DNA from: Shinella lacus
GTDB taxonomy: Bacteria; Pseudomonadota; Alphaproteobacteria; Rhizobiales; Rhizobiaceae
Assembly: GCF_010994755.1 (NCBI RefSeq)
Contig: NZ_WHSB02000027.1
Location: forward strand, 1 to 34,062
DNA: 34,062 nt
Direction of reading: 5' to 3'
Positions within the stretch are counted from its first letter, which is position 1. Every line of letters starts with the position of its first letter. The notes under the pieces are model-generated. The model ran no database searches. It saw only the letters and a program-made list of their open reading frames with translations, and was not told the origin of the DNA. Below, piece by piece: positions 15,840 to 23,786 of the stretch. The position numbers were made by a program, and so were the translations under genes.

Positions 15840-17227
15840 CATTCCATCCGCGCACGCTGCTGACGATGACGGGGGGGCAGCATCGGCAGCTCCATTCACA
15901 TCTCTTCCCTGGCGACGGTCTTGAGGCCGCAGCGGTTCTTCTATGCCGCGATGCAGGCCTAAGCGATCGTAAGCTGATGGTCGTTGATTTGACGCTTGTT
16001 CCCTACGATCAGTGCCGGAGATCCCCGTATCTTCTCGTTTGGCCCGGCCAGTTCATCGCTGATGCGATCAATGTCGCCGAGGATGATGGCTTATCGGTCA
16101 TTCTCCTGCATTCTCATCCTGGCGGCTTTCGGCAGTTTTCGGATCTCGACAACGAAAGCGACGCGCAGGTTATTGCGTCCATCTTTGCGGGGTGGGGCGG
16201 AGTTTCACCGCGAGGCGGTCACGGCTCTGCCATCATGATGCCGGACGGAGAGGTGATTGGACGGATCTATGATGATCGGCACCAGTGTATGGCAATCGAC
16301 ACAGTTTCTGTCGTCGGCGACGAGATGAGGTTTTGGCGAAACGGTTGCGAAAGCAGCGAGGCGCCGATGGCGTTTGGCGCCGACATGACCTGCGAGCTTG
16401 GCAAGCTACATGCCTGCATCATTGGTGTTTCCGGCACTGGCTCGATCGTTGCGGAGCAACTCGCCAGGATGGGCTTTGGGAAGATGACCCTGATCGATTA
16501 CGATCGCGTGGAAGGCAAGAATCTCAATCGAATTTTGAATTCCACATTGTCGGATGCCAGCAGCAATGCACGCAAGGTGGACATGTTTGCTAAGGCCATT
16601 CGCGGCTATCGCTCCGATATCGAGGTCGTGATTGTCGGCCAGACGATCGCCTCTCGCGAAGCGGTCTTTGCGGCCGCTGAGGCTGACGTCATTTTCTCCT
16701 GCGTCGACTCATCGGAAGGTCGACACATTGCAGATCGGATCGCTCAGGCCTTTATGATCCCGCTTTTTGACATGGGGGTCTCAATACCGACCCGAAAGCG
16801 TCCCGATGGCCATGCGGCCATCGCCGAGGTTATTGGCAGGGTTGACTATATCCAGCCGTCCGGCTCTACGCTGGGTGACCGTGGCGTCTACACGGCCGCG
16901 TCATTGCGCGCCGAATATCTCGCCCGCGTGGCTCCGGAAACCTACGCTTCACAACTGGATGACGGCTACATAAAAGGAGCGGTCGAGGAGGCACCGTCGG
17001 TCATTGCTCTTAATATGCGCGCCGCAAGTGCCGCTGTCCTTGAATTCATCGCGCGCGCTTTCCCGTTCCGCCATGGTCGTAATTCGCAGCAGGCCCGAAG
17101 CATATTCGCCCTGGCGGATGGCGACGAAGACGATCTAGGGGAAGCCGATTTTCAAAGGGGCGGCATCTTGGAGGTCGCGGTAGGAGCGCGGGAGCCATTG
17201 CTCGGCCTGCCGGATCTCGGAGCGTGA
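15836..17227 (+). CDS. JAB/JAMM peptidase fused to a ThiF/E1-like adenylyltransferase
   Basis: A 463-residue two-domain protein. Residues 1-150 carry a JAMM metalloprotease site: His92-Ser-His94, Ser102 and Asp105 (HSHPGG, FSDLD), with an acidic residue on the first helix or strand (Glu30 is a candidate). This type of enzyme removes or trims ubiquitin-like proteins. Residues about 185-460 are a ThiF/E1-like domain: the nucleotide loop GVSGTGS at 197-203, LIDYDRVEGKNLNRI with Asp221, Asn229 and Arg232, then Lys247, and CVDSSEGR at 289-296. No cysteine occurs after 289, so the usual E1 catalytic cysteine is absent. The start overlaps the previous gene by four bases. Expected role: adenylate a ubiquitin-like protein, and cleave it. 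Confidence 0.88.
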   Translation: MTFHPRTLLTMTGGQHRQLHSHLFPGDGLEAAAVLLCRDAGLSDRKLMVVDLTLVPYDQCRRSPYLLVWPGQFIADAINVAEDDGLSVILLHSHPGGFRQFSDLDNESDAQVIASIFAGWGGVSPRGGHGSAIMMPDGEVIGRIYDDRHQCMAIDTVSVVGDEMRFWRNGCESSEAPMAFGADMTCELGKLHACIIGVSGTGSIVAEQLARMGFGKMTLIDYDRVEGKNLNRILNSTLSDASSNARKVDMFAKAIRGYRSDIEVVIVGQTIASREAVFAAAEADVIFSCVDSSEGRHIADRIAQAFMIPLFDMGVSIPTRKRPDGHAAIAEVIGRVDYIQPSGSTLGDRGVYTAASLRAEYLARVAPETYASQLDDGYIKGAVEEAPSVIALNMRAASAAVLEFIARAFPFRHGRNSQQARSIFALADGDEDDLGEADFQRGGILEVAVGAREPLLGLPDLGA

Positions 17228-17228
17228 A

Positions 17229-17564
17229 ATGAAATTCTTTCAGAAACTGGTCTCATGGATACGCGGTCTTTTTGCGGAGAGGCCGCGCAGGGTCGAATTT
17301 ATCGAAGGCGACGAGCTTCCCGTGCATTTCGCAACACGAAATCTATATGTGGCGCGCGAGGATGGCGAGTTGTGGAGTGCCGGCCTGACTTGCCCCTGCC
17401 GGTGTGGACGTAGGTTGGAGGTCATGCTGCTGAAGGATGTGAAGCCACGATGGGATCTCTCGGTCGATAGAGACGGCCTTCCGTCCCTTCATCCGTCGGT
17501 TTGGGTCGCCGATGGCTGCCGCTCGCACTTCTGGCTACGTCATGGGAAAATACATTGGTGCTGA
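17229..17564 (+). CDS. DUF6527-type zinc-binding protein of the ubiquitin-like operon
   Basis: A 111-residue protein starting one base after the stop of the E1 gene. The N-terminus has a short hydrophobic or amphipathic helix (FFQKLVSWIRGLF). Cysteines are Cys55, 57 and 59 (CPCRCGR) and Cys97 and Cys111 with His100 (CRSHFWLRHGKIHWC), a zinc-ribbon or treble-clef-like set. This matches the DUF6527 family, which sits next to multi-ubiquitin/E2/E1-JAB genes. Its place in the operon suggests an E3-like or substrate-recognition role, but no activity is known to me. Confidence 0.75.
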   Translation: MKFFQKLVSWIRGLFAERPRRVEFIEGDELPVHFATRNLYVAREDGELWSAGLTCPCRCGRRLEVMLLKDVKPRWDLSVDRDGLPSLHPSVWVADGCRSHFWLRHGKIHWC

Positions 17565-17615
17565 GCATTTTGCAGCAGCCGCAACTATAGCGTAAACCCG
17601 AAATTCATCTTATGA

Positions 17616-18527
17616 TTGTCGAATCAAGACCATTCGGGGGCGATGGTGGAAGTCGACGAGCTTACGCATACAACAAAATACGTCGAGTCCGAATTGACCC
17701 GACGGCTGAAGTCCATCGAAGACGAATTGGACTGTGATGTCATCACGTGCATTCATCCGATCAGCCAGCCGATGGATGATCTGATCCGGGATTATATCGA
17801 AGACATACAGGATAAGCGCAAGAAGCTCCTTGTCATCATCGAAACCAATGGCGGATCGATTGAGACGGCGGAGCGGATCGCGGACGTGTTCCGCTACCAC
17901 TATCCTGGCGAAGTGAATTTCCTGGTCCCCAACTTCGCTATGTCGGCCGGTACCGTCCTGGTGATGTCTGGTGACAATATCTACATGGATTACTATTCGA
18001 TCCTGGGTCCGATCGATCCGCAGGTGCGCAATCGCGACGGCCAATTTGTGCCCGCCTTGGGGTACCTGGAAAAATATGATGAGCTGATGAAGCGATCCAG
18101 CAAGGGAAGCTTGTCATCGGCAGAACTCGCTTTCCTGATTCAGAAGTTTGATCCAGCTCAAATTCATCGCTTCGAGCAGGCTCGCGATCACTCGGTCGAT
18201 CTTCTGAAAAAGTGGCTGGTGCAGTACAAGTTCAAGACTTGGGCCGTGACGGAAACCAATCGAAAGTCAGTTTCCGGCAAAATGCGCGAGGCACGCGCAT
18301 CAGAGATCGCGAAGAAGCTTAACGATACCAAGCGCTGGCGATCGCATGGACGCGGGTTGTCAATGGACGTCCTGAAAGGTGATTTAAATCTCTTGATCGA
18401 GAACTTTGGTGCGAATCCAGAGTTGAACAGGAAGGTCCGTTCGTACTATCGACTGCTGCAGGATCACATGACCGGAATTGGGGTCACCGTGGCGCTGCAG
18501 ACACGCGAACGCTTCGTGGCAATGTGA
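17616..18527 (+). CDS. SDH-type Clp-fold serine protease
   Basis: About 303 residues from a TTG at 17616, or 294 from ATG 17643, which is preceded by a G-rich stretch; the start is undecided. The fold is Clp/crotonase-like: LLVIIETNGGSIETAERIAD contributes the oxyanion-hole strand and helix, then NFLVPNFAMSAGTVLVMSGD contains the nucleophile Ser110 (AMSAGT, TTG numbering). ILGPIDPQ follows with Asp134. This is the SDH_protease pattern (Ser-Asp-His). There is no signal peptide or membrane segment, so it is probably cytoplasmic. The C-terminal 120 residues are helical and lysine-rich. It lies 51-78 bases after DUF6527 on the same strand and is followed by its own small gene. It may degrade targets of the neighbouring system; this is inference. 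Confidence 0.8.
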   Translation: MSNQDHSGAMVEVDELTHTTKYVESELTRRLKSIEDELDCDVITCIHPISQPMDDLIRDYIEDIQDKRKKLLVIIETNGGSIETAERIADVFRYHYPGEVNFLVPNFAMSAGTVLVMSGDNIYMDYYSILGPIDPQVRNRDGQFVPALGYLEKYDELMKRSSKGSLSSAELAFLIQKFDPAQIHRFEQARDHSVDLLKKWLVQYKFKTWAVTETNRKSVSGKMREARASEIAKKLNDTKRWRSHGRGLSMDVLKGDLNLLIENFGANPELNRKVRSYYRLLQDHMTGIGVTVALQTRERFVAM

Positions 18528-18539
18528 AGGACGAAAGAG

Positions 18540-18746
18540 ATGGACAAGTTCGAAGCTCACATGAAAGCAAACCCTAAGGCCGAACGTGATGCCGACACGA
18601 TCCGTGAAGCCTTTGAGTTGGTCGAGCAATTGCGCAATGCCGGATTCGGTTCTGGTGAATACGACCTTGCTCCGTCCTTTGGTGGAAAGCCGTCAACCAG
18701 TCAGCGGCAGGGGAGCACGGAACTTCGGATGACCTATTCGCGCTAG
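18540..18746 (+). CDS. Small partner protein of the Clp-fold protease, 68 aa
   Basis: A 68-residue hydrophilic protein beginning MDKFEAHMKANPKAERD, with one helix (ADTIREAFELVEQLRN) and a Gly/Ser-rich tail. AAGGACGAAAGAG precedes the ATG, and the gene starts 12 bases after the protease stop. This mirrors the layout of the proteasome-like gene and its 67-aa partner. No domain recognised. Confidence 0.65.
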   Translation: MDKFEAHMKANPKAERDADTIREAFELVEQLRNAGFGSGEYDLAPSFGGKPSTSQRQGSTELRMTYSR

Positions 18747-19021
18747 CGTGTGGCCTGTCTTTCTGAGTTACTGGCGTAAGCCCAACCGGGTTAGGGGCTC
18801 GACGCCGTTTCGTGGCAAATATCGAACAATCGTCTGGACAGAACTGAGGAAAAGCGCGGCAACCCCACGTGATTGGAATAGCGGGGCGATCGGTTCAAGT
18901 GCCCCATATACGGAACTGTCCGTTTAGCGAGGTGTTTTTGCATCGATCGTCATTAGACGTCCAGTCGCCAGAAGGTGGCCGTAGACCTAGATGGCGAAGT
19001 GGTGCCCTTCGACGAGGCGGT
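18747..19021. other. Spacer between the island and the interrupted gene
   Basis: About 275 bases between the last island gene and the 3' end of the convergent interrupted gene. I see no gene and no clear hairpin followed by T residues. Confidence 0.3.
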
Positions 19022-19475
19022 CTAACCAGCCTTCTCGGTCTCCGAGATCGGTTTATCCAACGGGGCCTCTTCGATATCGATGAGGCCCTCTTCGTGCAGC
19101 GTAGACATCGCTAGGACCACCATCTTCTCTTCGTCTTCCGAAAGCCCGCTGAGGCCAATCTCCTCGTTGACCTCACCGGCAATCCTCGCCATTAGGACGA
19201 TGTAGCAGACGTGCAGCGCATAGAGATTCCTCGCCAGTTCCCGATGGTAGATGGGAAAAGCGGATGGACCTCTGAGCTCGCCTTTCTCGATCTCGATGAT
19301 GCTGTGGAGAAGGACTGGCTGAGAAACGTGTGCCGCTCCGCTCAGCTCACCATACGCCTTGCCCATATTTTTCAGGGCGCCGATCGTAGCGTCCGGCGTC
19401 TTCCCGTCTTTCCGTTTGCCTACTCCGAGTTCCTGGACGGCGGAAATAATTTCATGTTCCTGGCGCAGAAGGGTA
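19022..19475 (-). pseudogene. 3' half of a 262-aa gene split by IS66
   Basis: The C-terminal 148 residues (from LRQEHEIISAVQELG to ISETEKAG) of a helical protein of unknown family. With the 5' half at 22311-22653 it forms one open frame. Removing the element 19476-22310 and one copy of the 8-base duplication gives 789 bases, exactly 263 codons with the stop, and the sequence at the join reads VEGLYLQAATLLRQEHE without a break. No catalytic motif is visible; several helices with FPIYHRELARNLYALHVCYI suggest a soluble or peripheral helical protein. The insertion abolishes the normal product. Confidence 0.85.
19468..19475. repeat. 8-base target-site duplication, left copy
   Basis: GAAGGGTA, identical to 22311-22318, directly flanking the IS66 ends. 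An 8-base duplication is the normal length for IS66. Confidence 0.85.
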
Positions 19476-19502
19476 GTATCCATCCGGCGAAGGCCGCGGA
19501 GC

Positions 19503-19802
19503 TTATGATTTAGGCTGGTCCGCCATGATGCGTTCGATCCTTTCCGGATCACATTGCTCGTCGATAAGGAACTGCCGCACACCTCCGTCCCAGGTGCGGA
19601 TATCGGCGAGGAATTCCTGCAAGCTTTCGATCCCCCGGTCCGTGAAGGTGGTGATGCCCTCTTCGCTGCCGTCATGGACATGGATCATCTCGCCGTAGTC
19701 GATGTTGTCGGAATTGTTGGCGATTTTCTGGAGAAGTTCAATGTTCTCGCCGATCAGCGAGGCGACATAGTCGATCGTGTAGACATGCGTCGGGCGCGCC
19801 AT
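19503..19802 (-). CDS. IS66-associated small protein, 99 aa
   Basis: A 99-residue acidic protein (MARPTHVYTIDYVASLIGEN, then a stretch with ITTFTDRGIESLQEFLADI). It is often found as the last frame of rhizobial IS66 elements; its role is unknown. Its ATG overlaps the stop of tnpC by one base, and its end lies only 27 bases from the left terminal repeat, so it belongs to the element rather than the host. Confidence 0.75.
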   Translation of the reverse strand: MARPTHVYTIDYVASLIGENIELLQKIANNSDNIDYGEMIHVHDGSEEGITTFTDRGIESLQEFLADIRTWDGGVRQFLIDEQCDPERIERIMADQPKS

Positions 19803-21439
19803 CAGGCTGCTTTCTGGTGGACGTGGCCTGCGGAAGACCAGTTCCACGGCAACAGTTCCGGCAGCCGCGACACGGGGATGCCAGGCATGCGAGCGAGCAC
19901 GTCCGCCAGCCAGGCCTGCGGATCGATGTCGTTCATCTTGGCCGTGACGATCAGGGAATACATGAAGGCAGCACGCTCGCCGCCGCGCTGGGAGCCGGCG
20001 AATAGCCACGCCTTTCTTCCGAGAGCTATCCCGCGCAGGGCGCGCTCGGCCGCATTGTTCGACATGCAGAGCCTGCCATCGTCGAGGAACCGGGTGAAGG
20101 CTTCCCAGCGCCCGTCCTTCTCGAACATGTAGTTGATCGCCTTGGCGACGGGATTGTGCTTCGACATCTGGGAACGCTGGGCCATGAGCCAGTCGTGCAG
20201 TTCCTCGGCGATCGTACGCGCATGTTGCCGCCTCGCTACCAGTCTTTCCTCGGCGGACTTCCCGTTTATGCCTCGCTCGATATCGAAGAGCGCGTCGATG
20301 CGGGCGACGGCCTCGAGCGCGACAGGCGATATCTCGTGGGCAGGTTTGCCCTTGCGCACGTTGCCGGCGATATCGGCCAGTTCGAAGAACTTGCGCCGTG
20401 CATGGCTCCAGCAGAGCGCGCTCTTGACCGGTTCGGGGCGGCGACCCGCACGATAGAGATCGTTGTAGCCACCATAGGCATCCGCCTGCAGTATGCCGTG
20501 CCATCCGGCAAGATGCGTGTTGGGATGGGTCTTCTCCCGGTCCGGAGAAAAGTGGAAGAGCGCCGCCGGCGGCGCGCCGCCCGCAAAGGGACGATCATCG
20601 CGGACGTAGGTCCATAACCTTGCCTGCCTTGTTGCACCCCTGGCCAGAAGCGGCACGGTGGTGTCGTCACCATGCAGCCGAACGGCTGCCAGAACATGGG
20701 CACGGATCAGGTCATGGATCGGCTGCAGCGCCGTCGCGCAGGCCCCGACCTGATCGGCCAGCGTAGAGAGGCTGAGATCGACGCCTTCCCTGGCATAGCG
20801 CTCGGCCTGGCGGTTCAATGGCTGATGCTGACCGAACTTCTCGAACAGGATCGTGGCGAGCAAGTTGGGACCTGCCCATCCACGCGGAGTCGGATGGAAG
20901 GGAGCCGGTGGCTGGCTGATCTTCTCGCAGTCCCGGCAGGTGAACTTCTCCCGCACCGTCTGGATCACCTTCCACTGGCGCGGGATCGCCTCCAGCGTCT
21001 CGGTGACGTCTTCGCCCATCTTCACGATCCGGGCCGAGCCGCAGCAGGCGCATTGCGTGGGAGCTTCGATGACCAGGCGCTCGCGCAGCAGATGTTCGGG
21101 AAACGGCTTGCGGGCCGGCCGGCGGCGTTCGAAGGCGGAGACATTTGTGATCTTCGCTGCCACGCGTTCAGCCGCGATCTCGTCTTCGGTGGCGTCGGCT
21201 TCGAGTTCTTCGAGCTGCAGTTCCATCTGGTCGATCAGCCGGGCGCGCCGTTCCGAGCTCTGGCCATACTGCTCACGGCGCAGCTTTGCGATCTCGAGCT
21301 TGAGGTGCCGGATCATCGCCTCCGAAGTCGTCACGACGGCGCGCACCTGCGCGAGATCGGCCTCGGCGGAGGCGGCACGCGCTTCCGATACCGCAAGCGC
21401 GGCGCGCAATCTGGCTATCTCCGAAGCAGCATCATCCAT
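19802..21439 (-). CDS. tnpC: IS66 transposase TnpC
   Basis: A 545-residue DDE transposase, the usual IS66 TnpC length. An N-terminal coiled coil (about 1-75, leucine-zipper-like) is followed by a zinc-finger region with CACCGSARI and FTCRDCEK. The catalytic core has LHGDDTTVPLL (first Asp), LQADAYGGYNDLY (second Asp) and NNAAERALRGIALGRKAWLF (Glu). The C-terminal part ends in the IS66 tail (VLARMPGIPVSRLPELLPW). It acts with TnpA and TnpB on the element ends. Confidence 0.93.
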   Translation of the reverse strand: MDDAASEIARLRAALAVSEARAASAEADLAQVRAVVTTSEAMIRHLKLEIAKLRREQYGQSSERRARLIDQMELQLEELEADATEDEIAAERVAAKITNVSAFERRRPARKPFPEHLLRERLVIEAPTQCACCGSARIVKMGEDVTETLEAIPRQWKVIQTVREKFTCRDCEKISQPPAPFHPTPRGWAGPNLLATILFEKFGQHQPLNRQAERYAREGVDLSLSTLADQVGACATALQPIHDLIRAHVLAAVRLHGDDTTVPLLARGATRQARLWTYVRDDRPFAGGAPPAALFHFSPDREKTHPNTHLAGWHGILQADAYGGYNDLYRAGRRPEPVKSALCWSHARRKFFELADIAGNVRKGKPAHEISPVALEAVARIDALFDIERGINGKSAEERLVARRQHARTIAEELHDWLMAQRSQMSKHNPVAKAINYMFEKDGRWEAFTRFLDDGRLCMSNNAAERALRGIALGRKAWLFAGSQRGGERAAFMYSLIVTAKMNDIDPQAWLADVLARMPGIPVSRLPELLPWNWSSAGHVHQKAA

Positions 21440-21498
21440 GGCCGAAAGCTACCATGGAACCACAGAAAGCCCAACAAAAACAGTGGAACGGTTGGCGA

Positions 21499-21849
21499 CT
21501 ATCCTGCCGTTGCAGGTCGCTGCGTCCAGCGTGGATTGCGCCAGTCGATCCCTTCCAGAAGATAGCCGAGTTGCGCCGCCGACACTGGCACGGCGGAGCT
21601 ATTCTGGCTGACCGGCCAGATGAACTTTCCGGCCTCAAGCCGCTTCAGGTAAAGCGACATGCCGATCCCGTCGTGCCACAAAACCTTGATCAGATCACCC
21701 TTGCGACCCCGGAAGCAGAAGACCTCACCGCCATGAGGATCGCGGCCAAGACCCTGTTGCACCTTCAGCGCTAGGCTGTTCATGCCGCAACGCATGTCCG
21801 TCACGCCGCCCGCGATCCACACCTTCACCCCGGCCGGAAAGGCGATCAT
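21499..21849 (-). CDS. tnpB: IS66 accessory protein TnpB
   Basis: A 116-residue protein with the conserved TnpB pattern: VKVWIAGGVTDMRCGMNSLA, FCFRGRKGDLIKVLWHDGIG and LEAGKFIWP. It is the full length of the family, needed with TnpA for IS66 movement, though its biochemical role is not defined. It overlaps tnpA by four bases (21846-21849). Confidence 0.92.
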   Translation of the reverse strand: MIAFPAGVKVWIAGGVTDMRCGMNSLALKVQQGLGRDPHGGEVFCFRGRKGDLIKVLWHDGIGMSLYLKRLEAGKFIWPVSQNSSAVPVSAAQLGYLLEGIDWRNPRWTQRPATAG

Positions 21850-22250
21850 GACGCATCCAGGACCGGCAACAGGCCGGCAAGGATGTTCGGATCAAGCGAG
21901 GCCGGGATCGTCAGGCGACGACCGTTCGGCAGGCCGATCTCGATCGTCTTGTCGCCGTCCGACCGGAGCGGACCGGCCATCTCGGAAGATGCCGGCGGCG
22001 GCAAAATCGAAAGCGGCACGAAGCTTGTTGATGCGGTAACGCTCAGAAGCCCGCTCCGGTATTCCCGACGCCAACGGGTCAACAACGACCGAGACAATCC
22101 ATATCGCCGCGCCGTCACTGAACCCTGCCGAAAGCCTTGCAAGCTCTCTTCGACGATCCGAACCTTCTCTTCGTCCGACCAATCCCGTCGACGGCCAAGA
22201 TCGTCCGCGGAATAGACCTCAATAGGGGAAATGATTGTAGCGCATGACAT
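21846..22250 (-). CDS. tnpA: IS66 protein TnpA, helix-turn-helix
   Basis: A 134-residue protein from ATG 22250 (141 if a TTG at 22271 is used). Residues about 22-60 hold the Tnp_IS66/IS3-type helix-turn-helix: WSDEEKVRIVEESLQGF, VTARRYGLSRSLLTRWRREY. The C-terminus has the IEIGLPNGRRLTIPASLD strand pair typical of TnpA. It probably binds the element ends. Confidence 0.88.
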   Translation of the reverse strand: MSCATIISPIEVYSADDLGRRRDWSDEEKVRIVEESLQGFRQGSVTARRYGLSRSLLTRWRREYRSGLLSVTASTSFVPLSILPPPASSEMAGPLRSDGDKTIEIGLPNGRRLTIPASLDPNILAGLLPVLDAS

Positions 22251-22310
22251 AAGGCATGGACTTAAAGCCAATCACCAAATCAGGGCAGACGGCCTTCGGC
22301 GGAGGCATAC

Positions 22311-22318
22311 GAAGGGTA
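22311..22318. repeat. 8-base target-site duplication, right copy
   Basis: GAAGGGTA, identical to 19468-19475, directly abutting the right IS66 end at 22310. Confidence 0.85.
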
Positions 22319-22653
22319 GCAGCTTGGAGATATAGGCCCTCCACCACCGCCACCTCGCAGAGATTGATGCTCTGCAGAAAGTGAGAGATCAGGTTGAGCC
22401 GCTGACTGACGTCCGAATCCTCCTTGATCTTGGCGCCGGCGCTCCTCGAGATGAGATTTCCCAGGGCGCTCCAGGCGAACGCGTGCGCCTCGGTAAGCCT
22501 GATGTCGTTGTCTTTGAACTTCTCCCTGTTCACTTGGCTGACCTCAAGATGCTTGCCAGCGATTATAGAGACTGGGACCAGCGCTTTCTCTCCCCAGTTG
22601 TCGAGAGCGCCGACGATGTCGTCACCGAATTTCAGCTCTTTTTCCTTTTCCAT
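22311..22653 (-). pseudogene. 5' half of the gene split by IS66
   Basis: The first 114 residues (MEKEKELKFGDDIVGALDNW through VVEGLYLQAATL) of the 262-aa protein whose remainder is at 19022-19475. In the present DNA the frame runs about 30 residues into the element and stops at 22219. The ATG at 22653 follows the TAA of the DUF4238 gene by one base, so the two formed an operon. The protein is helical without a domain I can name (segments with KALVPVSIIAGKHLEVSQV and EAHAFAWSALGNLI). Confidence 0.83.
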
Positions 22654-22654
22654 C

Positions 22655-22967
22655 TTACTGAGCCTTTGCCTTCGCCTGCCGTCCCAAGGCTGCCGCGAGA
22701 TCCTTACCGCGGGTGTATGGCTCCGTCCGAGTGTGGAGCTCGAACTCACCGTCCCTGGCATGGAGCTGCTTTGTGGCATTCTTCGCCATGCTCGTGTTCA
22801 TGCCGGCGACCTGATCACGGCGGAATTTGCGGTTTTGCGGCTGCTTCACGAATAGCCCGATGAGCGCGAATTCCGGCGAGAGGGGGAACATGACGATCGT
22901 TCCCTCTAGGCCGAACCCCGGTGAGTATGGTGCCCGATCTTTTCCATCGGCCCATGCCAGGACAACG
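22655..22967 (-). pseudogene. DUF4238-like gene cut by IS6
   Basis: The C-terminal 104 residues of a protein with the DUF4238 pattern: PVVLAW near the start, then TIVMFPLSPEFALIGLF, with a long basic tail. The N-terminal about two thirds are missing; the IS6 element begins at 22968 and no further part was seen on its other side. DUF4238 proteins are of unknown function and often lie in accessory or defence-rich regions. The TAA at 22657-22655 is one base from the ATG of the split gene. Confidence 0.65.
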
Positions 22968-23786
22968 GGCTCTGTCGCAAACTCATTTGCAACGAGGATC
23001 AATGTATGGATGTTGCTCCTCAAGAGCGGGAGCGCCTCATGTTTTCAGGTCGTCATTTCGATCGTTCAGTGATCCTGCTGTGCGTACGCTGGTATCTGGC
23101 CTACAATCTGAGCCTGCGCGATCTGGAAGAAATGATGGCCGAACGTGGCAACCGCATCGACCATTCCACGATTCATCGCTGGGTGGTTCGGTTCTCGCCG
23201 CTTCTTTTCGAGCATTTCAACCACAGAAAGCGTTCGGTCACCCGGAAGTGGCATATCGATGAGACATACATCAAGGTCCACGGTCGGTGGACATACCTCT
23301 ATCGCGCAATCGACAGCGTCGGCGACACGGTCGAATTCTTCTTCAGCGAACATCGTGATCTGGTTGCAGCCAAGTGCTTCATTCGCAAAGCGCTGGCTCG
23401 TCATGGCCGCCCTGAACGGATTGTCATCGAGGGCAGCCAGACGAACCGGCAGGCAATCGTCGCCTGTGATGGCGAGAGCGGGTTCAAAGACCAATCCCGG
23501 TGTCTGGAACCGATCCGCATTCGGCAAAGCCGGTACCTCAACAACCGTATCGAGCAGGATCACCGACGCATCAAGCACCGGATCCGATCCATGCTCGGTT
23601 TCAAGTCGATGGCCAGTGCCGCAACCATCCTCTCCGGCATCGAGATGGTTCATATGATGCGCAAACGACAGGCGAGGTATGCCTACAATCCGGCACCCTC
23701 CCTTGCCGAACAATTCGAGATCCTCGCCGCATAACGCATCCCACGCCTGGCTTCACACATTTCAAAGGCGAGTTTGCGACAGAACC
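22968..23786 (+). mobile_element. IS6-family insertion sequence, 819 bases
   Basis: Terminal inverted repeats: GGCTCTGTCGCAAACTC at 22968-22984 and, inverted, GGTTCTGTCGCAAACTC at 23770-23786 (16 of 17 match). One transposase gene lies inside. The 8 bases outside each end differ (GGACAACG left, CCTTAACG right), so there is no target duplication. This points to an adjacent deletion or replicon fusion after insertion, common for this family. Confidence 0.88.
23006..23734 (+). CDS. IS6-family DDE transposase
   Basis: A 242-residue transposase (231 from the second Met at 23039, GRHFDRSVILLCVRWYL). Conserved parts: SLRDLEEMMAERG, the helix-turn-helix DHSTIHRWVVRFSPL, WHIDETYIKVHGRWTYLYRA with the first Asp, and YLNNRIEQDHRRIKHRIR with the final Glu. 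In related IS6 elements the second catalytic Asp lies in a segment reading V-I-D-G-S-Q-T-N; here it reads VIEGSQTN, an Asp-to-Glu change that may weaken or abolish activity. The frame is otherwise intact. Confidence 0.9.
   Translation: MDVAPQERERLMFSGRHFDRSVILLCVRWYLAYNLSLRDLEEMMAERGNRIDHSTIHRWVVRFSPLLFEHFNHRKRSVTRKWHIDETYIKVHGRWTYLYRAIDSVGDTVEFFFSEHRDLVAAKCFIRKALARHGRPERIVIEGSQTNRQAIVACDGESGFKDQSRCLEPIRIRQSRYLNNRIEQDHRRIKHRIRSMLGFKSMASAATILSGIEMVHMMRKRQARYAYNPAPSLAEQFEILAA

Larger units (their letters stand above)
19476..22310 (-). mobile_element. IS66-family insertion sequence, 2835 bases, apparently intact
   Basis: Terminal inverted repeats of 21 bases match at 18 positions: GTATCCATCCGGCGAAGGCCG at the left end (19476-19496) and, inverted, at 22290-22310. 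They are flanked by the direct repeat GAAGGGTA. Inside, on the minus strand, are tnpA, tnpB, tnpC and a small accessory frame, the full IS66 set. All frames are open, so it may still be able to move. It splits a 262-aa gene. Confidence 0.9.

Noticed and set aside
20672..21565. 297-codon plus-strand open frame
   Set aside because: Antisense to the complete and recognisable IS66 tnpC.
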